Origin: Alphaproteobacteria bacterium
GTDB taxonomy: Bacteria > Pseudomonadota > Alphaproteobacteria > Micropepsales > Micropepsaceae
Assembly: GCA_017307355.1 (NCBI GenBank)
Contig: JAFKFG010000013.1
Coordinates: forward strand, 54,119-118,118
Direction: 5' to 3'
DNA: 64,000 nt
Program-made: the position numbers and the translations under genes
The notes under the pieces: generated by a model
Databases searched by the model: none
What the model saw: only the letters and a program-made list of their open reading frames with translations
Told to the model about the DNA's origin: nothing
Shown here: positions 24,924 through 34,112 of the stretch, piece by piece
Numbering within the stretch: the stretch's first letter is position 1
Layout of the letters: every line of letters starts with the position of its first letter

Positions 24924-26614
24924 TATCCCGTCAATCCGACTTTGAGTTTCTGCTCGATCTCGGCCTTTTCGGTCTGGTCGGTGGTGTCGTTGCTGAAGGC
25001 CAAGGCGTGGTTCCATTGAAAGCGTGCCTCGATCTTGCGGCCCACCTTCCACAACGCATCGCCCAGGTGATTGTTCACGGTGGGATCGCCGGGCACCAGC
25101 AGAACAGCGGCGTTCAGCGTGCGCGCGGCATCTTCGTAACGGCCCAGCTTGTAGTAAGCCCAGCCGACGCTGTCGACGATATATCCGTCATAGGGCCGAA
25201 GCTGGCGCGCCTTTTCCAGCATCGCCAATGCTTCATTGATGTGCTGATTGCGATCGACCCAGGAATAACCCAGATAGTTGAGCAGTTCCGGCTGATCCGG
25301 CGACAATTTGAGCGCCGTGTTGATGTCGGCTTCGGCCTTGTCCCAACGCTTGGCGGAATCCTGCGCCATGGCGCGGGCATAAAAGAGCGGCCAGTCGCGC
25401 TTTCCGGGCGTCCCGATGAGTTTCTCCGCATGATCATACGCGTCGATCGCCGCCGTGAAGTCGCTTTGGTTGCGATAGGCATCGCCAAGGGCGATCCAAT
25501 TTTCCGCTTCATCGGGATAGGCCTGGGTCAGGCTTCGCAGGCTGGCGATGGAAGCGCTCTTGCGGTCCAGCCGGCCTTCATCGATGGCCGCCTGGGTTGC
25601 GGCCATGCGGTAATAGGGCGAGGATTTGTCGATCTTGCGATAGACCCGCACCGCATCCTCATATTTGCCCAGCGCTTCGAAACGGTCGGCCAAAAGCAGA
25701 TCGGCCAGGGCCAGGTCCGGCCGCAGGTAAAGCGCCATGCGCAGATACAGGATGGAGATATCGGCGCTCTGCCGGTCACTCAGCGATGCGGCCATGCCGA
25801 ACAGGCTTTCGGCGATCCCGTCCTCGGCATTGCGAATGAAGGGGTCCGGTTTCTTTTTGGCGGCGATGCGGGCCAAGCTGTCCTGCGCCACCGGCTTGAC
25901 CGCGTTTTCGCCGAGGAATTTCTGGTAGAGCGCGCTGGCATCGTCGGCGCGGCCGGCGCGCTCCAGGAAATTGCCATAAGCCTGAACCACGCGCGGGCTG
26001 ACCCGGTTGGACAAGAGCGCCTTGCGGTAGTCGGACTCCGCTTCGGGCAAATTCATGTAATCCGCGATCAGGGCGGTATGAAACGCGGCCAGCCCTTCGG
26101 CGCCGCTTTGCGCGCTCAGCGTCTTCATGTCCGCCAAGGCACCGGCGCTGTCACCTCCAGCCGCCGCCGCCCAGCCGTCGAAAAGAGAAACGACCAGGGT
26201 CTGAAACGGGCCTTTGGCCGACAGCGACAAATGCTTGCGGGCGTCGGCATAATTCCTGTGCTTGAACGCGATCACCGCCAGTGCCAGGCGCGCGGATCGC
26301 TCGTCGGGCGTTTTGGCGACGATCTGGGTGGCGTATTTTCCCGCCCCTTCCACATCGCCCGAAGTGGCCGTGTAGAAGAATGCCAGAGACAGGATGCTGG
26401 CATTGCCCGGATCCTGCACCAGGCTCTGGGTGTAATACCGGGCCGCTTCCGGCAAGGCATGCTCGCCCGCCGCGAAACGGGCGGACAAATAGCTGGAGAA
26501 GGCTTTCGCTTCCGGCCCAGGAGCCGGGCTGCGCGGGGAATTGTTCAGCGACGGCATGTTGGCGCAACCGGCCAGGAGCAGGAGCGTCGCAATGGGAGCC
26601 ATACAAATCTTCAA
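24923..26614 (-). CDS. TPR-repeat lipoprotein
   Basis: A 563-residue protein. The N-terminus MKICMAPIATLLLLAGCANM contains a lipobox (LAGC, Cys17). The rest is a continuous array of tetratricopeptide-like helices, clearest in the C-terminal half (ALKLSPDQPELLNYLGYSWVD, VDSVGWAYYKLGRYEDAARTL, VNNHLGDALWKVGRKIEA). Such proteins serve as envelope scaffolds; no client is evident. It lies between ETF-QO (7-base gap) and ispE (1-base overlap) on the same strand, an arrangement that fits an operon. Confidence 0.88.
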   Translation of the reverse strand: MKICMAPIATLLLLAGCANMPSLNNSPRSPAPGPEAKAFSSYLSARFAAGEHALPEAARYYTQSLVQDPGNASILSLAFFYTATSGDVEGAGKYATQIVAKTPDERSARLALAVIAFKHRNYADARKHLSLSAKGPFQTLVVSLFDGWAAAAGGDSAGALADMKTLSAQSGAEGLAAFHTALIADYMNLPEAESDYRKALLSNRVSPRVVQAYGNFLERAGRADDASALYQKFLGENAVKPVAQDSLARIAAKKKPDPFIRNAEDGIAESLFGMAASLSDRQSADISILYLRMALYLRPDLALADLLLADRFEALGKYEDAVRVYRKIDKSSPYYRMAATQAAIDEGRLDRKSASIASLRSLTQAYPDEAENWIALGDAYRNQSDFTAAIDAYDHAEKLIGTPGKRDWPLFYARAMAQDSAKRWDKAEADINTALKLSPDQPELLNYLGYSWVDRNQHINEALAMLEKARQLRPYDGYIVDSVGWAYYKLGRYEDAARTLNAAVLLVPGDPTVNNHLGDALWKVGRKIEARFQWNHALAFSNDTTDQTEKAEIEQKLKVGLTG

Positions 26615-26621
26615 GCGCGCC

Positions 26622-28277
26622 TCACATATTCGAATAATTGGGTCCGCCGCCGCCTTCGGGCGTAACCCAGGTGATATTTTGGGCCGGATCCTTGATATCG
26701 CAAGTTTTGCAATGCACGCAGTTCTGCGCGTTGATCTGGAACCGCGGCCCGCCGGAATCCTGGATCACCTCATAAACACCCGCCGGGCAGTAGCGCTGCG
26801 CCGGTTCCGCATAGTCCGGCAGGTTCACTCTAATGGGAATCGAAGGATCGCGCAGCACCAGATGCACCGGCTGATCCTCTTCATGATTGGTATTTGAGAC
26901 AAAGACGCTGGACAGGCGGTCGAAGGTCAGGACCCCGTCCGGCTTGGGATAGGTGATGGGCTTTGAATCTTTCGCTTTTTTCAGGGTGGCGAAATCGGCC
27001 ACGCCATGGCTAAGCGTGCCGAAAAAGGAAAATCCCAGCAGCTGATTGGTCCACATATCCAGGCCGATGAAAGGCAGGGCAAGAAGCGTTCCCAGCTTCG
27101 ACCAGAGCGGCTTGGCATTGCGAACCAGGCGCAGGTCCCGTGCGACCGGGCTGGCGGCATAGGCTGCTTCATAGGCTTCGAGCGTGTCGTTTTCCCGTCC
27201 CGACACGATCGCGGCAAAGGCGGCATCCGCCGCCATCATGCCGGTGCGCATGGCGTTGTGGCTGCCCTTGATGCGGGGCAGATTCACAAAGCCGGCGGCG
27301 CAACCGATCAGCGCGCCACCCGGAAAAGCCAGCCGCGGCACCGACTGGGCGCCCCCTTCGGTGATGGCGCGCGCGCCATAGCCGATGCGCTTGCCGCCTT
27401 CGAGAAAAGCCCGGATCGCGGGATGCGTCTTGGCGCGCTGGAATTCCGAAAACGGTTCCAGATACGGGTTGCTGTAATTGAGATGCACCACAAAGCCGAT
27501 GGAGCAGTAATTCTCGCCCCAATGGTACATGAAGAGCCCGCCGCCCGTGTCATTCGCCAGCGGCCAGCCCATGCCGTGCACCACCAGGCCCTTGCGGTGC
27601 TTTCCGGGCGCCAATTCCCAAAGCTCTTTCAGGCCGATCCCGAACTTCTGGGGATCGCGCCCGTCATGCAAGCCGAAACGCTGACCCAGGATTTTCGACA
27701 ATGAGCCCCGCGCGCCTTCCGCAAACAATGTGTATTTGCCGCGCAATTCCATGCCCGGCTGATAATCGGGCTTGTGATGGCCGTCCCTGGCCACGCCCAG
27801 ATCGCCGGTGATCACGCCTTTGACCACATCGTCTTCGACGACCAAATCATGCGCGGGAAAGCCGGGATAAATTTCCACGCCCAGCGCTTCGGCCTCAGTA
27901 CCCAGCCAGCGACACAGGTTGGACAGGCTGACGATATAATTGCCGTGATTGCTCATCAGCGGCGGGAACAGAAATCCGGGAATGCGGATCGCCGCTCCCT
28001 GCGTGTAGAAATAAAAGCGATCCTCGGTCACTTTCGTTTCGACCGGCGCGCCTTTTTCCTTCCAGTCCGGGATCAGTTCATTGAGGCCGCCCGGTTCCAG
28101 GACCGCACCGGACAGGATATGGGCGCCGATTTCCGATCCCTTCTCCAGCACGCAGACGCTGATGTCCCGGCTCTGCTTTTGTGCCAATTGCTTCAGCCGG
28201 ATGGCCGCCGACAGGCCCGCGGGGCCCGCGCCCACGATCACCACATCGTAATTCATGCTTTCGCGCTGCTGGTTCAT
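26622..28277 (-). CDS. Electron transfer flavoprotein-ubiquinone oxidoreductase
   Basis: A 551-residue enzyme passing electrons from ETF to ubiquinone at the membrane. The N-terminus [21 protein letters not shown] binds FAD; [17 protein letters not shown], the ubiquinone-site region [36 protein letters not shown]-like core, and the C-terminal [4Fe-4S] cysteines ([26 protein letters not shown]) are all present. ATG 28277 ([11 protein letters not shown]) is chosen; a GTG 12 codons upstream is possible. Divergent from the UDG gene. etfAB are not in the window. Confidence 0.94.
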   Translation of the reverse strand: [551 protein letters not shown]

Positions 28278-28364
28278 GGGAATCGGCGGATTTTCCAAGG
28301 GATTATTTAACACCGCCCTGCATGCCCTGTCGCGCCGGGCGGCCCGAGCCCCTAGAATGCCCCA

Positions 28365-29189
28365 ATGCAGGACCGGGACGCATTGACGACATTGGCCTGG
28401 CTGGTCGAGGCCGGCGCCGATGAGGCTGTCGCGGATGCCCCGGTCAACCGCCTGGTGGTGAAACCGCCCGCCCCGGCGGCGCCGGTTCCCATGGCGCCGC
28501 GGGCTGCCGCACCCCGCCCCGCTTCCTCGCCGCCCCAGTCCATATCGCCCGGCAACGACGCCATCGGCGATGCCATGCGGGCAGCCGCGGCGGCCCGCAG
28601 CCTGGAGGACCTCAAGGCTGCGATGGAGGCGTTCGAAGGCTCAGCCCTCAAGCGCGCGGCCACCAATACCGTTTTCGCGGACGGAACGCCGGCCGGCCGG
28701 GTGATGTTCATCGGCGAAGCCCCCGGCCGCGACGAGGACCGGATCGGCAAGCCCTTTGTCGGCCGGGCGGGCCAATTGCTGGACAAGATGCTGGCCAGCA
28801 TCGACCTGGACCGCCACCGCAATTGCTACATCACCAACGTCATCAACTGGCGCCCGCCGGACAATCGCGACCCTTCGCCGGAGGAAGCGGCGATCTGCCT
28901 GCCCTTCCTGCGCCGTCACATCGAGCTGGCGAACCCCGGCATCATCGTGCTTCTGGGCGCGGTGGCGGCGCGTCATGTGATGGGCATCACCGAAGGCATC
29001 ATGCGGACCCGGGGCCGCTGGATGGAATACCGCGTGGGCGATGCCATGGTCCCGGTGATGCCGACCCTGCATCCCGCCTATCTGCTGCGTCAGCCGGCCC
29101 ATAAGAAGCTGGCCTGGCGGGACCTTCAGGCGGTGGCCTCCCGGATGGAGGCGCTCGGGTTGCCGGAACCGGCTGTGCGGGTTAGTTAG
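28365..29189 (+). CDS. Uracil-DNA glycosylase, family 4/5-like, with reduced cysteine set
   Basis: A 274-residue uracil-DNA glycosylase of the family 4-type superfamily. After a Pro/Ala linker (about 25-65), motif A is VMFIGEAPGRDEDRIGKPFVGRAGQLLDKML, and motif B is LHPAYLLRQPAHKKLAW. The usual iron-sulfur ligands are mostly absent: family members have CxxC-like cysteines near the N-terminal FEG-ALK region and in the NV-x-x-RPP strand, but here Ser and Trp stand there (FEGSALKRAATNT, NVINWRPP). Only two cysteines (NCYIT and ICLPF) remain. Trp at the RPP strand is also common in alphaproteobacterial members. It precedes slt and moaB on the same strand. Confidence 0.86.
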   Translation: MQDRDALTTLAWLVEAGADEAVADAPVNRLVVKPPAPAAPVPMAPRAAAPRPASSPPQSISPGNDAIGDAMRAAAAARSLEDLKAAMEAFEGSALKRAATNTVFADGTPAGRVMFIGEAPGRDEDRIGKPFVGRAGQLLDKMLASIDLDRHRNCYITNVINWRPPDNRDPSPEEAAICLPFLRRHIELANPGIIVLLGAVAARHVMGITEGIMRTRGRWMEYRVGDAMVPVMPTLHPAYLLRQPAHKKLAWRDLQAVASRMEALGLPEPAVRVS

Positions 29190-29212
29190 ATTCCCTGTCG
29201 AAGGGGACGCGG

Positions 29213-31069
29213 ATGCGGTTCGCATTAGCGCTTGGATTCGTTCTGACTTTATCTCAGGCCGCGCTCGCCCAGAGTGCGGCGCAGGACAATGGCGTGGCGC
29301 TCCCGCCCGCCGGCGCCGTTCCCCCGCTCGCGCCGGTGCAGCCCGGCAATCCGCTCAAATCCGTGGTGACGCCGCCGGCCGCGCCATCGGTCAAGCCACA
29401 GATCCTCAGCCCCGCCGATGTGACGCTCTACCGGCAGATTTTCGCCGCCGAGCGGAACGGCGAAATCACCAAAGCCAATAAGCTGTTGGCGAAGGTTTCT
29501 GATCCCGTACTTCAAGGCTATGCCGAGGCGGCGCGGCTGTTGTCCGCCAAACGAGCAACCATCGGCGAACTGACGGCCTGGCTGGCCAAATATCGCGACC
29601 ATTCCGTCGCTGACAAAATCTACCGGCTGGCGGTCGGCCGCTCGACCAAAAAGGTCCGCAAGCACCGCAAGACCATCGTGGTGGCGGTGGTGACCAACAT
29701 CCCGGCGCCCATCGCCGTGCCCCGCCGCACCGGCGGTTTCGAGGATCTGGAACTGCCCGAACCCAGTCCCAGCGGCGAGGTCGGCCGCTCGATCCTTTCC
29801 AGAGTGCTTTCCAACATCAAGGCCGGCCAGCCGGATGCCGCTCTCGCCCTGCTGCAGAGCATACAGAATAATGCCACGCCGGAAGATGTTGCGGTTCTTT
29901 CCCATCGCATTGCCGCTTCTTATCTGGCGGAAGGCATGGACGCCCAGGCGTTCCAGCTCGCCACCAGCGTGGCCAACACAAGCCCGGTGCCGCAGCTGGA
30001 ATGGGATGCGGGCTTTTCCGCCTATCGTTTGGGACGCTGGGCCGATGCCTCTGTCCATCTGGAGAAGCTGGCGCAGAATGCGGGAATCCAAGGCACATTA
30101 CGATCCCAGGCCGCGTTCTGGGCCGCCCGCGCCCGCATGCAGCAAGGCGACACCCAGCGGGTGGTGAGCCTTCTGGCCGCCGCCGCCAAGGAACAACCGA
30201 CCTTCTACGGCCTTGTCGCCGAACGCATGCTGGGGATCGATACCCATACGGGCTTCTCCGATCCCATTCTCAACCAGGCCGATTTTTCCGCTCTGATGAA
30301 TGTGCCGTCCGCGCGCCGCGCGGTGGCGCTGTCACAGGTGGGCGAGACGGAAAATGTCGGCACCGAGCTCAACCGCGCCTTCGTCAACAACAATGAAACG
30401 CTGGATCCGGCGATGGCGGCCCTGGCGCGCGACCTGGGCGTCACCAATGTCGAATTGCGGGCCAGCGAAGCCAGTGTGGGCCAGGGACTTTTGCTCACCG
30501 GCCTTTTCCCGGTTCCGCCTTATGAACCCGAAGGCGGCTATCGCATCGACAATTCGCTGGTGCTGGCATTCGCGCGGATCGAAAGCCGTTTCCAGAACGG
30601 TTCGACATCGGTCGCGGGCGCGCATGGCATCATGCAGCTGATGCCGGCGACGGCCAAACTTCTGGCGGGTCGAGAAGCCGTCGCCAAGCTCGACGATCCC
30701 GCCTACTCCTTGTCGCTGGGCCAGCGTTATATCTCCCAGCTGTTGGACAGGCTGGACGGCAATCTCTTGCAGCTGGGCGGAGCCTATAATGCCGGACCGG
30801 GCGCGGCGGCGCGCTGGCTTCAGACCAAGGCCGGCAAGGACGATCCGCTGTTGTTCGTGGAAAGCATTCCCATCGCGGAGACACGCTCTTATGTGCGCCG
30901 GCTGATGGAGTATCAATGGATGTATCGCCGCCGCTTCGGCCAGGATGCCCGCAGCCTGGACCAGATCGCACGGGGCGAATGGCCTTTGTATCATCCGGCG
31001 GTCGCGGCCTTGACCCGGCCGGCCACGCCGACCCCAACCGTGGTGGCTTCCGATGCCGATCCCTTCTGA
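29213..31069 (+). CDS. Soluble lytic murein transglycosylase
   Basis: A 618-residue periplasmic enzyme cleaving peptidoglycan to 1,6-anhydro products. Signal peptide 1-19 (ends ALAQ), then a Pro-rich stretch and a long alpha-superhelical region, and a C-terminal SLT domain. The catalytic Glu is in AFARIESRFQ at about residue 457; GAHGIMQLMPATAK, LGGAYNAGPGAAARW and ETRSYVRRLMEYQWMYR complete the SLT motifs. moaB starts inside its last codons (17-base overlap). Confidence 0.93.
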   Translation: MRFALALGFVLTLSQAALAQSAAQDNGVALPPAGAVPPLAPVQPGNPLKSVVTPPAAPSVKPQILSPADVTLYRQIFAAERNGEITKANKLLAKVSDPVLQGYAEAARLLSAKRATIGELTAWLAKYRDHSVADKIYRLAVGRSTKKVRKHRKTIVVAVVTNIPAPIAVPRRTGGFEDLELPEPSPSGEVGRSILSRVLSNIKAGQPDAALALLQSIQNNATPEDVAVLSHRIAASYLAEGMDAQAFQLATSVANTSPVPQLEWDAGFSAYRLGRWADASVHLEKLAQNAGIQGTLRSQAAFWAARARMQQGDTQRVVSLLAAAAKEQPTFYGLVAERMLGIDTHTGFSDPILNQADFSALMNVPSARRAVALSQVGETENVGTELNRAFVNNNETLDPAMAALARDLGVTNVELRASEASVGQGLLLTGLFPVPPYEPEGGYRIDNSLVLAFARIESRFQNGSTSVAGAHGIMQLMPATAKLLAGREAVAKLDDPAYSLSLGQRYISQLLDRLDGNLLQLGGAYNAGPGAAARWLQTKAGKDDPLLFVESIPIAETRSYVRRLMEYQWMYRRRFGQDARSLDQIARGEWPLYHPAVAALTRPATPTPTVVASDADPF

Positions 31070-31613
31070 TAATACCGGCCATTCCGACCGGATCGATTCC
31101 GGCAAGCCATTCTTGCCGGTGCATATCGCGGTTCTCACCGTTTCGGACACCCGCACCCGAGAGAACGACGTTTCGGGCGATACGCTGGTGAAGCGCCTCG
31201 AGGAAGCAGGGCATATTCTTTGCGCCCGCACCCTCCTGCCGGACGATCAGGCCCGCATCGCGGCCCAGCTGCGGACCTGGATCGAAGACCCGCGCTGCGA
31301 CGTGGTGATATCGACCGGCGGTACCGGCCTTACCGGCCGCGACGTCACGGTGGAAGCCTTCAAAAGCGTGTTCGAAAAAGAGATCGAAGGTTTCGCGGTG
31401 CTGTTCCACCAGATCTCCTACGCCAAGATCGGCACATCCACCGTGCAATCGCGCGCCTGCGCCGGGGTGGCTGGCGGCACCTATCTTTTCGCCCTGCCCG
31501 GTTCGCCCGGCGCCGTGAAAGACGGTTGGGACGGCATTCTCAAATGGCAGCTCGACAACCGCCACCGGCCCTGCAACTTCGTCGAGATCATGCCCCGTTT
31601 GACGGAACGCTAA
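31053..31613 (+). CDS. moaB: Molybdenum cofactor biosynthesis protein MoaB
   Basis: A 186-residue MoaB/MogA-fold protein that binds molybdopterin. Signatures: HIAVLTVSDTRTRENDVSGDTL at the N-terminus, VVISTGGTGLTGRDVTVEA and FALPGSPGAVKDGWDGIL. The GGTG and PGSP loops are the molybdopterin-binding elements. No other molybdenum cofactor gene is near; MoaB may adenylylate molybdopterin or be a non-essential homologue. Convergent with the DUF2336 gene. Confidence 0.93.
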   Translation: MPIPSDNTGHSDRIDSGKPFLPVHIAVLTVSDTRTRENDVSGDTLVKRLEEAGHILCARTLLPDDQARIAAQLRTWIEDPRCDVVISTGGTGLTGRDVTVEAFKSVFEKEIEGFAVLFHQISYAKIGTSTVQSRACAGVAGGTYLFALPGSPGAVKDGWDGILKWQLDNRHRPCNFVEIMPRLTER

Positions 31614-31626
31614 GGGCCCCAGCCGG

Positions 31627-32706
31627 TCAGGCGGCGGCGCGGATTTTCCAGAAGCGGATGGCACGCTGCGCCGCCTGGATCGGCACGCTTTCATAGAGGT
31701 TGCCGAATTCCTGGGCTCCGTCCATGGCACGATCGCTACGGTCCAGCGCCACCGCCAGCGAAACATAAAGCGCGCGGTCGAAATGCGAGCCCCGGCAAAG
31801 CAAGGCCACCGTGTCCAGGTCCTGGGTTTCGATCGCTCTTTCGATCACGTCGTAATCGACATCGGTGAGCCGCGCGAACGCGATCTTGAAGGCGGTGCGG
31901 CTGCTCACCCCTTCGCGCATGATCGTCACCAGGACGGGCGGGACGAGCGCGCCTTTACGCTGCAGATCGTCGATGCGGCGCTTGGCGGTTTCGAAATCGT
32001 CGGGCTGCTTGTAATGCTGGGAAACCCGGACGCGGCTGCGCTGGAATGCGGCCTCCAGTTCCTCCGGCGGAACGGATTCGAATTTGCCGATGATCTCGCG
32101 ACGCAGATCCGCTTCCACTTTCATGTAAAGGCCGTTCAGCAATTCCATCGGCACGCCGGCGCGCCGCACCAGGGGCGCCTGCAAGGCCGGGCTGGTTTCG
32201 GCGCGCTTGGCCACCAGGCCATACGCTTCCGAACCGATCTCCGCCTTCTGGTTGGTGAGCAGCGATGTCACCACCGCATCGTCGCCGCGCTCGACCAATG
32301 CCTGGGATACCGCCTGGCTGATCCGGCGCCGCCGGGTCACGGCCATCATATGGTCCTGGGATTTCTGGCCGACCACTTGCAACAGCGTGTCGTCGGTCAA
32401 GGCTTCGGAATGCTCCAGGATGGGGCGCGCCACTTCGATATCGTCCATCGCGAAACGCTGGGCCGAACGGCTGAACGGCGACAGGCTGCTGGCGACCAGC
32501 CGGGCGATCTGGCTGCGCACCTGCTTGGAATAATCGGCCGCGACGGTAGCCAGAACCTCGTCGAACTGCGCGACGTCGTTTCCGCTCATCGCGGTTCCCG
32601 GATCGAACGCCTCGGTGACTTTGCGCAGGATCTCCCGGCGGCCTTCGCTGGTGGTTTCCTTGGCCAAGTCAGCCAGCATGGCGAAGCGCGGTGTTTGCAG
32701 GGTCAT
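31627..32706 (-). CDS. DUF2336 family protein
   Basis: A 359-residue protein made almost wholly of alpha helices in HEAT-like arrangement. Segments RREILRKVTEAFDP, VARPILEHSEALTDDTLLQVV, AVTRRRRISQAVSQALVERGDDAVV and RAGVPMELLNGLYMK are typical of DUF2336, a family largely confined to Alphaproteobacteria. No enzymatic motif or membrane segment is visible. The function is not known to me. It stands as a single gene, divergent from the radical SAM gene. Confidence 0.84.
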   Translation of the reverse strand: MTLQTPRFAMLADLAKETTSEGRREILRKVTEAFDPGTAMSGNDVAQFDEVLATVAADYSKQVRSQIARLVASSLSPFSRSAQRFAMDDIEVARPILEHSEALTDDTLLQVVGQKSQDHMMAVTRRRRISQAVSQALVERGDDAVVTSLLTNQKAEIGSEAYGLVAKRAETSPALQAPLVRRAGVPMELLNGLYMKVEADLRREIIGKFESVPPEELEAAFQRSRVRVSQHYKQPDDFETAKRRIDDLQRKGALVPPVLVTIMREGVSSRTAFKIAFARLTDVDYDVIERAIETQDLDTVALLCRGSHFDRALYVSLAVALDRSDRAMDGAQEFGNLYESVPIQAAQRAIRFWKIRAAA

Positions 32707-32833
32707 GGCGTCCGAATTGCGATATTTGGCAGGGGTTTACCGTCGATTATGCCGGCAGCGCCTTAATTGGCGATGTAGCCGCCACTTCGGAATTGAAGGA
32801 CTGAGGGCAGGTTTTGATAGGGACATTTTGTAC

Positions 32834-32861
32834 TTGATTTGTTCTCATTCGAGTCCATAAT
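32834..32861 (+). promoter_or_regulatory. Candidate promoter giving a leaderless or near-leaderless transcript
   Basis: TTGATT (32834-32839), 16-base spacer, CATAAT (32856-32861). The expected transcription start is about 7 bases later, next to the ATG at 32871, which has no ribosome binding site. The surrounding sequence is A/T-rich. Confidence 0.45.
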
Positions 32862-32870
32862 CCTAGTACT

Positions 32871-34103
32871 ATGACTATAGTCCTCAACTCCACGATCAGG
32901 CCGGAACTGCTGCGGGGCCGCGGGGCGCGCTCCAATCACGTCGGGCGCTACGAGAAACAGATCCGTGTGCTGGTGGATGATGGATGGAGCAGCGGCCAGG
33001 AAAAGTGTGGAGCGCGCGCCAGCGCGCGGAACGGTTTTCCGAGCGGCGCCGGAGGCGCCCATGATCAAGGGGCGCATCCGCGCCCGGGCCGTGCGACCAT
33101 CGAAGATGATGGCTGGGATGACGGCTGGCGGGCCGAGGATGGTGCGCCGCCGCCCCTGCGCACGGAAGTCATTCACGACGCCACCCGCAGCATCATCGCC
33201 AGCAACAAATCGCCGGACTTGTCTTTCGACCGCTCGATCAATCCCTATCGGGGCTGCGAGCATGGCTGCATCTATTGTTTCGCCCGCCCGACCCACGCCT
33301 ATCTGGGCCTGTCGCCGGGCGCCGATTTTGAATCCCGGCTGTTCGCCAAGCCCAATGCCGCCGAGCTGCTGGTCAGGGAATTGAGCGCGCCGGGCTATGT
33401 GCCCCGCGTCATCGCCATGGGCACCAACACCGATCCCTATCAGCCGCTGGAAAAGAAAATGCGCATCACGCGCAGCATCCTGGAAGTGTTGCGCGATTTC
33501 CGCCATCCGGTCGCCATCGTCACCAAATCGCCGCTGATCCTGCGCGATCTCGATATTCTGTCCGAAATGGCGGAAATGGGGCTGGCCAAGGCCGCCCTGT
33601 CAGTCACCACCCTGGATCGCCAGCTGGCCCGGACGATGGAACCCAGAGCCGGCACGCCCGCGCGGCGGCTGCAGGCGATCGCGGGGCTGGCCCAGGCCGG
33701 CGTGCCCGCCGGGGTGATGTTCGCGCCCGCCATTCCCGCGCTCAACGATCATGAAATGGAAGCGGTGCTGACGGCGGCGGCGGAAGCGGGCGCGCGTTCG
33801 GCCGGATATGTGCTGTTGCGCCTGCCGCTGGAAATCAAAGATCTGTTCCGCGAATGGCTGGATCAGCAGGTTCCCGGCCGCGCCAAGCATGTGATGGCGC
33901 TGATCCGCCAGATGCGGGGCGGCAAGGACTACGACAGCCAATGGAACACGCGCATGAAGGGCACCGGCCCCTATGCCCAGATGATGCTGCGGCGTTTTCA
34001 GATGGCAACGAAGAAGCTGGGGCTCAACCAGGAACCGAAATCCCTGGCCATCAACACGTTCCGGCGCCCGCCCCGGATTGGCGATCAGCTGTCCCTGCTC
34101 TAA
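32871..34103 (+). CDS. PA0069 family radical SAM protein with an inserted repeat-derived segment
   Basis: A 410-residue radical SAM protein. The family motif NPYRGCEHGCIYCFARPTHAYLGL holds the CX3CX2C cluster ligands at about residues 131-138; GTNTDPYQPLEK and VTKSPLILRDLDIL follow. Its function is unknown; DNA photolyase-like (SplB-like) relatives repair spore photoproduct. The N-terminus RGRGARSNHVGRYEK also fits the family, but residues about 43-75 do not: they are encoded by a palindromic repeat found elsewhere in an intergenic region (41836-41900). The frame remains open through it. The start ATG has no visible ribosome binding site. rnhB follows 9 bases on. Confidence 0.88.
   Translation: MTIVLNSTIRPELLRGRGARSNHVGRYEKQIRVLVDDGWSSGQEKCGARASARNGFPSGAGGAHDQGAHPRPGRATIEDDGWDDGWRAEDGAPPPLRTEVIHDATRSIIASNKSPDLSFDRSINPYRGCEHGCIYCFARPTHAYLGLSPGADFESRLFAKPNAAELLVRELSAPGYVPRVIAMGTNTDPYQPLEKKMRITRSILEVLRDFRHPVAIVTKSPLILRDLDILSEMAEMGLAKAALSVTTLDRQLARTMEPRAGTPARRLQAIAGLAQAGVPAGVMFAPAIPALNDHEMEAVLTAAAEAGARSAGYVLLRLPLEIKDLFREWLDQQVPGRAKHVMALIRQMRGGKDYDSQWNTRMKGTGPYAQMMLRRFQMATKKLGLNQEPKSLAINTFRRPPRIGDQLSLL
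32999..33085 (+). repeat. Palindromic repeat element inside a coding sequence, copy 1
   Basis: Begins GGAAAAGTGTGGAG, then CGCGCGC-CA-GCGCGCG (33013-33028), closing with TTTTCC (33035-33040), which pairs with the starting GGAAAA. A second stem GGCGCC-GGA-GGCGCC (33045-33059) and GGCGC-ATCC-GCGCC follow. The first 14 bases are identical to copy 2 at 41836. Right boundary uncertain. Confidence 0.6.
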
Positions 34104-34112
34104 AGATGGGGC

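Noticed and set aside
32841..32857. GTTC-like repeat resembling a LexA box
   Set aside because: The alphaproteobacterial LexA box needs GTTC-N7-GTTC; the second half is not present.
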